From Bacteroidia bacterium (GTDB lineage Bacteria > Bacteroidota > Bacteroidia > UBA4408), in the NCBI GenBank assembly GCA_020845635.1, contig JADLFI010000006.1:56211-120210 (forward strand): a DNA stretch of 64,000 bases, given 5' to 3'. Both the position numbers and the translations under genes were made by a program. The notes beneath the pieces were generated by a model. It saw nothing but the letters and a program-made list of their open reading frames with translations, was not told the DNA's origin and did no database searches. The number at the start of each line of letters is the position of its first letter. Positions within the stretch are counted from its first letter, which is position 1. This document shows positions 56,490 to 64,000 of the stretch, in pieces.

Positions 56490-57881
56490 TTACTTGCTTT
56501 TTATTAGTCCTTTTATTAGTGCTTCTAAATTGTTGCTTGGTGATGGTGCTCTCCCTTGTAAAATATCGGTGTCGGTATCAATTAATATATAGTACGGCAC
56601 AGTTAAAATATTGTAGGCTTTACTGATTGATTTATCAGTATCGTGTACCAGTATCCAATTAAACTTATTACTGGTAAAATATTGAGCTGCTTTTTGGGGA
56701 TTATTACTGCAATCAATACTTATAAAAGTAACCCTGTGCCCGTACTTTTGTTCAAGTTTTTGAATGTACTTTAGTTCTTGTAAAGATTCGGTATTTTGGT
56801 AATTCCAGAAATTAAGGTAAATATAATTTCCTTTTAAGTCGGCCAACTTCTTGTACTTACTGTTATTTAATTCAATTTCGGGGGCTGGAATGCCGGTGTT
56901 TAAAATATTGATTTCCGAAATAAAATTTTTACCAATAACTCTGTTTTGTTTGCTTAAGCCGTTGTTGGAGATATAATTAATGAGCAATTTAATATTTTTT
57001 TTATTGTTTCCTTTCTCGAAGTACCATTCTCTAAGCCCCGTTAATAGGATTAGTTCACGCAGTGTATCGTTCTTTAATAAACTATCGGCACGCAAAATGT
57101 TTGACATGGAATTACTATAACTATGAGTTTGGTTAATATCCTTTTGTATAGACACTCCCTGAGGTTTTAGTGAAAGGCGCTTTAGATACTGCTTAAAGTA
57201 CATTTTAAAATAGCTCATATATTGCGGACTATTATATATCACCCTTTGATTAAAGTATTTGTTGAATTGTTGCGTATTGTTTAAAAAACAAGCTTCTTCA
57301 ATAGGTGCAATGCTATAATCAATATAAGTTTTTAAATATAATTGAGCATATTTAAATTCTTTTTCAAGATCTTTTCTGAATGATAATAAGGCGGTTTGCA
57401 ATAAGCGTGGTTGTGCAAAGTATATACTATTTTTGGAATAAAATTCATCCAGTAAGTTTTCAAACTTAATAATTTGTTTGTTTAAACTGTTTTCCTTCAT
57501 ATTTAAGAAGAATACATTTACGGTAGCCTCTGTGGCATAAGTGCTTACCGAATTTTTATTGGCCACTCCTAATTTAATGATATATGATGAGTCAGGTTCT
57601 GCGTAAAAAGAGGCTTGAACCATATTTGTTTTAATAGTTATTTTACTTATTTCGTTTAGTGAGAATTGAATTTTAAAATTTCCGTTCTTGTCGGTATTTA
57701 CTATTCCCATAGGAATTTCGGTATAAGTGTAATAATCGGTATATTTAATCAATCGCACGGGCTGCTCTAAATACCCTGCAATTTGTCCTTCAACACTTAC
57801 TTTGGCATATAGTATATCAGCGGTAAGCATAAGCAACAAAAGAAAAATTATTTTCCTGTTTATAATCTTTATTTTGTTCAT
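56490..57881 (-). CDS. TlpA-like thioredoxin-fold protein lacking the CxxC cysteines
   Basis: A 463-residue exported protein. A signal peptide (~9-26) is followed by a DUF4369-like beta domain (~27-110: VEGQIAGYLEQPVRLIKY), a long helical middle (~125-310), and a C-terminal thioredoxin-like domain (~330-463). There the AxWCxPC motif is replaced: NFWNYQNTES stands where NFWATWCGPC is expected, so both redox cysteines are gone. The cis-proline strand (TVPYYILID) is kept. It cannot be an ordinary thiol-disulphide reductase and may serve as a binding or scaffold protein. It stands alone. Confidence 0.82.
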   Translation of the reverse strand: MNKIKIINRKIIFLLLLMLTADILYAKVSVEGQIAGYLEQPVRLIKYTDYYTYTEIPMGIVNTDKNGNFKIQFSLNEISKITIKTNMVQASFYAEPDSSYIIKLGVANKNSVSTYATEATVNVFFLNMKENSLNKQIIKFENLLDEFYSKNSIYFAQPRLLQTALLSFRKDLEKEFKYAQLYLKTYIDYSIAPIEEACFLNNTQQFNKYFNQRVIYNSPQYMSYFKMYFKQYLKRLSLKPQGVSIQKDINQTHSYSNSMSNILRADSLLKNDTLRELILLTGLREWYFEKGNNKKNIKLLINYISNNGLSKQNRVIGKNFISEINILNTGIPAPEIELNNSKYKKLADLKGNYIYLNFWNYQNTESLQELKYIQKLEQKYGHRVTFISIDCSNNPQKAAQYFTSNKFNWILVHDTDKSISKAYNILTVPYYILIDTDTDILQGRAPSPSNNLEALIKGLIKSK

Positions 57882-58047
57882 ACCTAATTGACTTTGTTAC
57901 GGTTATTAATTATATATTGAAATATAACGAAACTAAAATTACTTTTATTATTTTTATCGGGCAATAATTGTACGTTAAATTGCATTATGGGTTAAGCGAA
58001 TATGTTACACTTCACACTAATTAACAGCCAAACGTATAAGCTGGAAT

Positions 58048-58055
58048 TATTTTTG
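58048..58055 (+). promoter_or_regulatory. -7 promoter element of prc
   Basis: TATTTTTG, an exact match, 17 bases before the ATG at 58073. No good -33 was found. Confidence 0.35.
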
Positions 58056-58072
58056 TAAATATAAGCAGATAT

Positions 58073-60172
58073 ATGAAAAACAGATTTTTATTTTTTACCA
58101 CATTAGCCGTATTATCGGTTAGTTGTTTTATGTGTTCGTTTTTGCCGGGCAGCAAGGAAAATGATGACAAAACCATTGTTACAGAAAAGATAATGGCCGG
58201 AGTACTTCAGCTAGGACACTTTAGCCCGCGCAACTTTGATGATAAATTCTCAGAAGATGTTTTTGATTTATATCTGAAACGAATTGATTTGAATAAAAAA
58301 TTCTTGCTTAAGTCAGATGTAGAGCAGCTTAAAACTATGCGCGATAAAATTGACGATCAGCTGTTGAATGATAAATTAGATTTCTTTAATAAGAGTAACG
58401 AGCTGTTATCAAAGCGTTATGCTGAGGTAGAAAGTTTTTATAAAGATTTATTGAAAACCCCTTTTGAGTACGACAGTGATGAAAAAATAGAAACCGATAA
58501 TAAAAAGCTTGATTACGCCAAAGATGCCAAATCACAAAAGGAAGAATGGCGCAAGTTATTTAAGTATCAAACTCTGGTAAGAATAGGTGAAGCTATGGAA
58601 GAGCAAGAGAAGGCATTAGCCAAAAAAGACACCATTTTTGAAGCAAAAACATTTGCACAAATTGAAAAAGAATCGAGAGAGAAAGTGGAGAAAAATTATA
58701 CCGAATTTTTTAAGCGATTGAAGAAAGTAACCGAGACCGACAGAGCCGGAATGTATTTGAATACCATTGCAAATGTATTTGACCCGCATACCGAATTTTT
58801 TCCACCAAAAATTAAAGACAATTTTGATATTCTAATGAGTGGTCAGTTGGAAGGTATTGGTGCACAATTGCAAGAAAAGGATGGAACCATAAAAGTTTCA
58901 AATATTGTTCCGGGAAGTGCCTCGTGGCGCCAAGGCGAGCTAAAGGCCGGTGATATTATTTTGAAAGTAGCCCAAGGAAATCAGGAGCCTGTAGATATTA
59001 CCGATATGCGTTTAGACGATGCTGTATTGCTTATTAGAGGAAAAAAGGGAACAGAAGTTAGACTATCGGTAAAAAAACCTGATGGCAGTGTTAAGGTAAT
59101 TTCAATCATAAGAGATATAGTGGTATTGGACGAAACCTATGCAAAATCTTTGATAATTGACAATCAGGAAAAAATTGGCTATATTAAACTTCCAAGCTTC
59201 TATGCTGATTTTAATAAGCCCGGAGGGCGCAGATGTGCTACCGATGTAAGAAACGAAATAGATAAACTCAAAAAAGAAAATATTAAAGGTTTAATTTTAG
59301 ATTTGAGAAACAATGGGGGAGGTTCATTACAAGATGTAGTTGAAATGGCCGGTTTATTTATTGATAAAGGTCCAATTGTGCAAGTGAAGAATACCGGGAA
59401 TTTTATTGAGGTATTAGAAGACAAAAATCCGGGAGTTTTTTATGATGGGCCTTTAGTGGTAATGGTAAATAATATAAGTGCTTCAGCTTCTGAAATTATG
59501 GCTGCAGCTATTCAAGATTATAATAGAGGAGTTATTATTGGAGGCGAACAAACTTTTGGTAAAGGTACTGTACAACGGGTGCTTAATTTAGATGATAGAC
59601 TTAGTTATACGCAAAAAAGTTTTGCTCCTATAGGCAGTTTAAAGCTTACCATGCAAAAGTTTTATAGAGTTAATGGTGGCAGTACTCAATTAAAAGGGGT
59701 AGAGTCTGATATTGTATTACCTGATAAATTTGAAAAACTATATAAAGGCGAAAGAGAAGAAGATTATCCAATGCCTTGGGATGAAATAAATCCTGCTGCA
59801 ATAACAAAATGGTCGTCAAGTTTTAATATGGACGAAATTAAGAAAAACAGCCGTATTAGAGTTGAAAGTAACACTGCTTTTAAACAAATAAGAGAGTTGG
59901 AGGACACTTATAAAAAACAGTCTGATAATACCTTGGTTTCTTTAAAGTGGAAAACTTATCGTGAAGAACAGAAGAAAAATTCAACAGAAACAGATAGTTT
60001 AGAAAAGACAGAAAAAGAATCATATCAACTTAAAGCATTTAACCTGCCGGTTGATTTACCTGTAATTGAAAGTGATAGCACCAAAAAGGTAATGAACGAA
60101 GATTGGCTGAAAAATGTAAAGAAAGACACTTACATAAAAGAAGCCGTAAACGTGCTTAAAGACATGAGGTAA
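58073..60172 (+). CDS. prc: Carboxy-terminal processing protease (Prc/Tsp family)
   Basis: Periplasmic serine protease with a Ser-Lys dyad that degrades proteins from their C-terminus. The 699-residue protein begins with a likely lipoprotein signal (VLSVSC, Cys18). The N-terminal region (RNFDDKFSEDVFDLYLKRIDLNK) is Tsp-specific. A PDZ domain (~255-345) includes GIGAQLQEKDGTI and GSASWRQGELKAGD. The peptidase part has NNISASASEIMAAA (Ser471) and FGKGTVQ (Lys497). Length matches Prc rather than the shorter CtpA form. It is a one-gene unit. Confidence 0.94.
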   Translation: MKNRFLFFTTLAVLSVSCFMCSFLPGSKENDDKTIVTEKIMAGVLQLGHFSPRNFDDKFSEDVFDLYLKRIDLNKKFLLKSDVEQLKTMRDKIDDQLLNDKLDFFNKSNELLSKRYAEVESFYKDLLKTPFEYDSDEKIETDNKKLDYAKDAKSQKEEWRKLFKYQTLVRIGEAMEEQEKALAKKDTIFEAKTFAQIEKESREKVEKNYTEFFKRLKKVTETDRAGMYLNTIANVFDPHTEFFPPKIKDNFDILMSGQLEGIGAQLQEKDGTIKVSNIVPGSASWRQGELKAGDIILKVAQGNQEPVDITDMRLDDAVLLIRGKKGTEVRLSVKKPDGSVKVISIIRDIVVLDETYAKSLIIDNQEKIGYIKLPSFYADFNKPGGRRCATDVRNEIDKLKKENIKGLILDLRNNGGGSLQDVVEMAGLFIDKGPIVQVKNTGNFIEVLEDKNPGVFYDGPLVVMVNNISASASEIMAAAIQDYNRGVIIGGEQTFGKGTVQRVLNLDDRLSYTQKSFAPIGSLKLTMQKFYRVNGGSTQLKGVESDIVLPDKFEKLYKGEREEDYPMPWDEINPAAITKWSSSFNMDEIKKNSRIRVESNTAFKQIRELEDTYKKQSDNTLVSLKWKTYREEQKKNSTETDSLEKTEKESYQLKAFNLPVDLPVIESDSTKKVMNEDWLKNVKKDTYIKEAVNVLKDMR

Positions 60173-60210
60173 TATTATTTTGTACAATTATGTGTTATCT
60201 TTTATAATTT

Positions 60211-60233
60211 ATACCACATCGGCTTTGTGGTAT
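60211..60233 (+). terminator. Possible terminator after prc
   Basis: Stem ATACCACA / TGTGGTAT (60211-60218 with 60226-60233) and a seven-base loop, followed by AT-rich sequence with only a loose T-run. It is a weak candidate. Confidence 0.35.
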
Positions 60234-60349
60234 ATTTATTCTTTTACTTCGGTAACTCCATTAAAGAGGATATTTTAACCCTTTAACCTCATGAAGTTAT
60301 ACTAATTAGGCAAATAATTGCCTTGTTAGGATAAAATGGCTTTACACCT

Positions 60350-61042
60350 TTATCGATTATGATTAAATGGAGAAATTTTTTGATGAAGTTTTATGGCTTT
60401 TATAGAGTAATATACTGAAATGATTAATGATAAAAAAGCACCTGAAGCAATCTGAGGGAAACTTTGTTGCATCAAAAAGAAGTCGTATAACCCGTGCATA
60501 AAAACAGCCAATAATAAACCTTTAAGCAAATAGGAAAATTTTTGTTGAGGGTGAAACTTTGCCAACCCGGTAAAATAACCCATTGCAATAGCAAAAGTGG
60601 CATGCGCAGGTACAGCAGTAAATGCTCTAAGTAAAGCAACCGAATATGAATCTTGGGCGCTATATACGTATAATATATTTTCAAGTGTGGCAAAACCCAT
60701 TGCTATCATTACCGAATAAGTAATACCATCATAAGGCTCATCAAACTCAGGACGGGTATATAATCGCCAACGCAGGAAAAAAAATTTTGATGACTCCTCA
60801 GCAATAGCCACAACGAAAAAGGCAAATAAAAATGTTTGGTATAAAGTACCATCAAGCTCAACACCTAAAACAAACTTTAAAAGATAATTTAAAAGAATTG
60901 CAGGAATAATACTTATACATCCCCAAAAGAATGCTTTTATAAGTAAAGCCCGTGGTTCGGGGTCAAACTTATCATGCCAAAATACGTAAATGGCTATAGC
61001 TAAGCCCGGACCTATGGTTAAGGCTAATAGTTTGTAATCCAT
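60350..61042 (-). CDS. PrsW-family intramembrane metalloprotease
   Basis: Polytopic protease of the PrsW/CPBP-related group; PrsW in Bacillus cuts an anti-sigma factor. The conserved motifs are AIAEESSKF (EExxK), GFATLENILY, AHATFAIAMGYF and HGLYDFF, whose His and Glu would bind zinc. ATG at 61042 gives 230 residues with a first helix LLALTIGPGLAIAIYVFW. An ATG at 61087 is also in frame, but an exact -7 element (minus strand TACTTTTG, 61060-61067) lies between them and favours the shorter form. No anti-sigma factor is nearby, so the target is unknown. Confidence 0.85.
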   Translation of the reverse strand: MDYKLLALTIGPGLAIAIYVFWHDKFDPEPRALLIKAFFWGCISIIPAILLNYLLKFVLGVELDGTLYQTFLFAFFVVAIAEESSKFFFLRWRLYTRPEFDEPYDGITYSVMIAMGFATLENILYVYSAQDSYSVALLRAFTAVPAHATFAIAMGYFTGLAKFHPQQKFSYLLKGLLLAVFMHGLYDFFLMQQSFPQIASGAFLSLIISVYYSIKAIKLHQKISPFNHNR

Positions 61043-61059
61043 AGAAAGAATTGAATATT

Positions 61060-61067
61060 CAAAAGTA
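61060..61067 (-). promoter_or_regulatory. -7 promoter element of the PrsW-like gene
   Basis: TACTTTTG on the minus strand, an exact match 18 bases before the ATG at 61042. A TTAG at the -33 distance is a weak fit. Confidence 0.4.
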
Positions 61068-61097
61068 ATTGATAATTTCATATTCATCTAAAAAACT

Positions 61098-61129
61098 TTT
61101 GCTTAAAAAGCACATTTCATATACCTTTA
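61098..61129 (+). promoter_or_regulatory. Promoter of the GIN-domain lipoprotein gene
   Basis: TTTG (61098-61101), exactly 20 bases, TACCTTTA (61122-61129), one mismatch. It ends only 4 bases before the ATG at 61134, so the transcript could be leaderless. Confidence 0.5.
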
Positions 61130-61133
61130 TAAA

Positions 61134-61874
61134 ATGAAGTATGTATTAAATATTTTTCTTTTAGCTGTATTACTGTTAGTTGGATGTAGAAAAGAAAATA
61201 TGTGCGATTGCATTAAACGTAGCGGAGCAAATACGGTGGAGAAGAGGGTTTTACCAACATTCAACACCATTGAGATTAACCCTAACATTCATGTATATTT
61301 AGTTCAGGACACCTTATGTTATGCTGAGATAAAGGCAGGCAGAAACCTAATGAATAATATTGAAACTAAGGTTGATCAAAATGTGCTAAGGGTAAAGAAT
61401 AATAATACTTGTAACTTTATGCGCAGTTATAAACAGGTTGTTGAAGTGTATTTGCACTTTGAAAAATTAAATGAACTTATTTATCAAGGAACCGGCCCTG
61501 TAAAGTCAGTCAATACAATTAATAATCGTCAAAAATTTACTTTTACCTGCTGGGACGGAGTAGATACAGTTAGATTACAATTAAATGCACCCATAGTACA
61601 TGCCAATATACATACCGGAGTGGCCGACTTAATTCTTCAAGGCTATGCCGATTCACTATATGCTTATGCCCGAGGCAGCGGCTGTTTTAGATTACAACAA
61701 TTTAAATGTAATTATGTTTACGCTAATAATTTAAGCTCCGGTAATTTTTATTTATGGGCAGAAAAAAAGCTTGAAGTTTTGCTTCAATCGGCCGGAGATA
61801 TATACTACAAAGGAAGCCCCGGGGAAATTATAGAACAGAAGAGTGGTAGCGGTAAATTAATAGCTTTTGAGTAA
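61134..61874 (+). CDS. Lipoprotein with head GIN (DUF2807) domain
   Basis: A 246-residue lipoprotein with lipobox LLLVGC (Cys18). The rest is a beta-helix-like domain: FNTIEINPNIHVYLVQD is the opening of the GIN (DUF2807) domain, often named putative auto-transporter adhesin, and the C-terminal GSPGEIIEQKSGSGKL is the usual ending of that family. No export domain of its own is present. It is one gene in a head-to-head arrangement with the PrsW-like gene. The function of the family is not known. Confidence 0.82.
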   Translation: MKYVLNIFLLAVLLLVGCRKENMCDCIKRSGANTVEKRVLPTFNTIEINPNIHVYLVQDTLCYAEIKAGRNLMNNIETKVDQNVLRVKNNNTCNFMRSYKQVVEVYLHFEKLNELIYQGTGPVKSVNTINNRQKFTFTCWDGVDTVRLQLNAPIVHANIHTGVADLILQGYADSLYAYARGSGCFRLQQFKCNYVYANNLSSGNFYLWAEKKLEVLLQSAGDIYYKGSPGEIIEQKSGSGKLIAFE

Positions 61875-61913
61875 ATTTTTGGAAAAATTACATGATTATG
61901 TAACTAAAGTAAC

Positions 61914-61944
61914 CTTGTAAAATCATAATATTTTAAGAACTTTG
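61914..61944 (+). promoter_or_regulatory. Candidate promoter of the rhodanese-thioredoxin gene
   Basis: CTTG (61914-61917), 19 bases, GAACTTTG (61937-61944). It overlaps an in-frame TTG (61942), which argues for the ATG at 61972 as the start. Confidence 0.4.
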
Positions 61945-61971
61945 TATTTCAATACACAAAGAACAATTAGT

Positions 61972-62685
61972 ATGTCAAGAAAAATTTATTTAAACGGAAT
62001 TTTATTAGCAATAACCTTATTATGGGCTTGTTCTAATATGCAAAATTCAAGCATGTTGCTTACAGTTGATCAATTTTATGATAAACTAAATGAAATGAAT
62101 GATGCGCAGGTTGTTGATGTCAGGACTCCGGAGGAATACGCTCAGGGACACCTGAACAAAGCTCAAAATATTAATATTAACGGGTCGGATTTTGATAGTG
62201 AGATTGACAAGTTAGATAAGAACAAACCGGTTTTTGTTTATTGTTTGGCAGGATCAAGAAGTGCATCGGCTGCAGCTCGTATGAAGGCCGCAGGCTTTAA
62301 AACAATTTATGATATGTCAGGAGGTTTTATGAAATGGCGTTCGGCAGGCTTACCTTTATCAGATGATTATATTGAAGATACCGGCAAAGGAATGAGTATG
62401 GCCGAATTTAACAAACTTACCAATACTGATAAAAAAGTGCTGGTTGACTTTTATGCCGAATGGTGTGTGCCATGTAAAAAAATGAAACCCTATTTAGACG
62501 AAATATCAAACGAAATGGCCGAAACCGTAACTGTATTACGTATTGATGCTGATGCCAATAAAAAATTATTATCAGAAATGAAAATTGATGGATTACCGGT
62601 TTTGATGATATTTGAGAAGGGGCAAATGCAATGGCGTTATGATGGCTTTATTGAAAAGTCGGACGTAGTTGCGCGCCTTAAATAG
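61972..62685 (+). CDS. Rhodanese-thioredoxin fusion lipoprotein
   Basis: A 237-residue envelope lipoprotein joining two redox domains. A lipobox (LLWAC, Cys20) is followed by a rhodanese domain (~31-130) with active-site loop CLAGSRS (Cys91), then a thioredoxin domain (~140-237) with WCVPC (Cys165, Cys168) and cis-proline in GLPVLMIF. Both catalytic sites look intact. The start is ATG 61972; a longer form from TTG 61942 would place the lipobox deeper and overlaps the promoter. It probably acts in the periplasm on sulfur or thiol transfer; the partner is unknown. Confidence 0.9.
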   Translation: MSRKIYLNGILLAITLLWACSNMQNSSMLLTVDQFYDKLNEMNDAQVVDVRTPEEYAQGHLNKAQNININGSDFDSEIDKLDKNKPVFVYCLAGSRSASAAARMKAAGFKTIYDMSGGFMKWRSAGLPLSDDYIEDTGKGMSMAEFNKLTNTDKKVLVDFYAEWCVPCKKMKPYLDEISNEMAETVTVLRIDADANKKLLSEMKIDGLPVLMIFEKGQMQWRYDGFIEKSDVVARLK

Positions 62686-62817
62686 GTTTTTATTTAGGAG
62701 TTAGGTGCATCCATAGAAACGAATACGATAAATAGAGACGGACGACAAAATATTCGCAAAAGTATTGAGTAATTAAATTAGGTTACATTACCTCAACCTT
62801 TTAAACTCTATCGTTGA

Positions 62818-63303
62818 CAGACAAAAATATTTGGACAAGGAATTGATAGTTTAACTTTACAAGATAAAACTGATTTGGAGAGTATCATACATATTTGCCC
62901 ACTAGCAGGAGGTCCGGCTGTGTATAGAGCAAGAGCTATGTATAACCTTTTCAACGACAGCATCTATTATAATGATAAATTAGTTTGTGCTAATGCAGGT
63001 TATTTTAGAGAATCACAAGAACAGTTGATACCTGAGTTGACTAAAGTTGAAACGAAAAATATTAATTTTAATATCTTTCCAAATCCAAGTAAAAACAAAA
63101 TAACTATTTTAACAGAAGGACTGCAAGGTGATGCACAAATTACTGTTTATAATTTGATGGGCCAATTGATAGAAAGTTTTAGCATTCAACAAGGAAGCAA
63201 TACTAAGGAAGTGGATATAAATGCATGGGCTGAAGGTTATTATTCAATTCACTGCACTTCTGTTGATTTTGCTGCAGTAAAACCATTAATAAAAATAAAA
63301 TGA
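62818..63303 (+). pseudogene. 5'-truncated T9SS protein, C-terminal part only
   Basis: An open frame of 161 codons. The only possible start is a TTG at 62875, and coding-like text extends upstream of it without a signal peptide (FGQGIDSLTLQDKTDLE). It holds CPLAGGPAVYRARAMYNL and DSIYYNDKLVC, a segment that in T9SS cargo proteins precedes the sorting domain, then a complete type A domain (FNIFPNPSKNK ... GYYSIHCTS). The signal peptide and the main body are absent, so the gene probably lost its 5' part. Its stop overlaps the next gene's start by 4 bases (ATGA). Confidence 0.65.
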
Positions 63304-63896
63304 TAAGGAAATTATATGGGGTAATGCTGTTGTGTATTACCCCAGTTTTATTATTTGCCCAATACAAAAATAACATATGGTTGTTAGGTTATGATAATGA
63401 ACACCCATTGCCTTGGGGTGGCTCCAAATTAGTTTTTTTAAGTGATACCATTCTGATATCGGCAGACAACAGGAGCATGGAATTAAATGGTTGTTTTAGT
63501 GGATTGAGTGCTCAGGATGATAGTTGGTTTGTTTATACTAACGGTTCAGCTATATGCAATAAATATAACGATACACTTATTAATGGCTTTGGCTTAAGCC
63601 CTGGTGGCGATGATGGTTATAGACAAGGAGGTTTCCCAATTCCTGGTATGTCCTTAATTGTTCCTGAACAAAATAATGGCAACAAATTGTTTCTTTTTCA
63701 TGAAAACATTTTCTCTGCATCCGCACCTTTTTCTGGTGTCCCAAGAGCCCTAAAATTGTACTATTCTATTATAGATCCAACTTCAGGAGTTAATGGGTCT
63801 GTGATATTAAAAAATCAATTACTAATAGATGACACTTTAGAAATAGCAGGATTAACAGCATGTCGCCATGCCAATGTTGAACTAAACCTTCGGTAG
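63300..63896 (+). CDS. Secreted T9SS-type protein, probably truncated at the 3' end
   Basis: A 198-residue protein with a signal peptide (~1-21, ends LLFAQ), then NNIWLLGYDNEHPLPWGGSKLVF and GNKLFLFHE. This resembles the N-terminal part of long T9SS surface proteins. Such proteins continue CRHANGRDWW (from memory); here the frame reads CRHANVELNLR and stops. The break falls right after HAN and no sorting domain follows, so the gene is likely cut by a deletion or insertion near 63875. It overlaps the preceding fragment by 4 bases, suggesting a former operon. Confidence 0.65.
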   Translation: MIRKLYGVMLLCITPVLLFAQYKNNIWLLGYDNEHPLPWGGSKLVFLSDTILISADNRSMELNGCFSGLSAQDDSWFVYTNGSAICNKYNDTLINGFGLSPGGDDGYRQGGFPIPGMSLIVPEQNNGNKLFLFHENIFSASAPFSGVPRALKLYYSIIDPTSGVNGSVILKNQLLIDDTLEIAGLTACRHANVELNLR

Positions 63897-63961
63897 CCAC
63901 AAACAAAACAAAAATACACATATATCTCGTATAAACAAACTCACTTTAAATAAAAAATATT

Positions 63962-64000
63962 ATGAGTTTACAAAAAAAGCGATACAATACCATTGTATCA
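63962..64000 (+). CDS. Start of a further ORF, cut by the window edge
   Basis: ATG at 63962 opens a frame of 13 codons (MSLQKKRYNTIVS) up to the window end. It may be a new secreted protein with a basic N-terminus or the first codons of an inserted element. The sequence 63981-63999 is a perfect 8-base inverted repeat (GATACAAT / ATTGTATC). Too little is visible to assign it. Confidence 0.3.
   Translation, partial: MSLQKKRYNTIVS

Noticed and set aside
63981..63999. Perfect inverted repeat GATACAAT / ATTGTATC at the window edge
   Set aside because: Eight-base arms in AT-rich DNA are common, and it lies inside the first codons of an ORF. No second copy was seen.

Overview
The window is an AT-rich chromosomal segment from a member of the Bacteroidota. 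Three things point there: at least five ORFs end in a type IX secretion (T9SS) type A sorting domain, many start sites carry the TTTG / TAnnTTTG promoter signature of this phylum, and FtsZ ends in the phylum-typical SFLHDNVD tail. A futalosine hydrolase suggests menaquinone made by the futalosine route. MurE keeps the DNPR motif expected for meso-diaminopimelate peptidoglycan. I cannot place the organism below phylum with confidence. No rRNA, tRNA, CRISPR array or complete mobile element was found.

Layout. 1-10984 is the end of the division and cell-wall cluster, all on + and tightly packed: murE (3' part), mraY, murD, a free-standing MurD C-terminal-domain paralogue, ftsW, murG, murC, ftsQ, ftsA, ftsZ, closed by a perfect palindromic terminator. 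11068-14421 (-) holds a small secreted repeat protein, then folate and nucleotide genes (fhs, deoxynucleoside kinase, folK). 14494-21776 has a methyltransferase, an SGNH/MBOAT acyl-transfer pair, a dTDP-rhamnose-reductase-like SDR, glutamate dehydrogenase and a small membrane protein. 21967-29856 (+) is core housekeeping: polA, acpP-fabF-rnc, ahcY, aroB. 29853-38461 (-) carries a secreted protein, a DUF255 protein, manC, an aminotransferase, a large T9SS cargo protein, a VanZ-like protein and gcvH. 38995-40632 is an ELWxxDGT-repeat T9SS protein preceded by an orphan reading frame. 40927-42557 (-) is mqnB with a coupled methyltransferase. 42884-47988 (+) is an ATP synthase operon, atpBEFHAG, without atpD and atpC. 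Two related T9SS proteins follow. 50585-55780 (-) contains mlaF-mlaE, a FabK-like flavoprotein, guaB, an SRPBCC protein and pyrE. The last part holds a Nudix hydrolase, a thioredoxin-fold protein without its cysteines, the Prc protease, PrsW, a GIN-domain lipoprotein and a rhodanese-thioredoxin lipoprotein. It ends in two damaged T9SS-type genes and the first codons of a further ORF.

Most of the window is ordinary core genome. The parts most worth a second look are the MurD-like single-domain gene inside the cell-wall operon, the hairpins on either side of atpE, the tandem pair of unrecognised secreted proteins after the ATP synthase operon, the cysteine-less TlpA-like protein, and the broken T9SS genes at the right edge.
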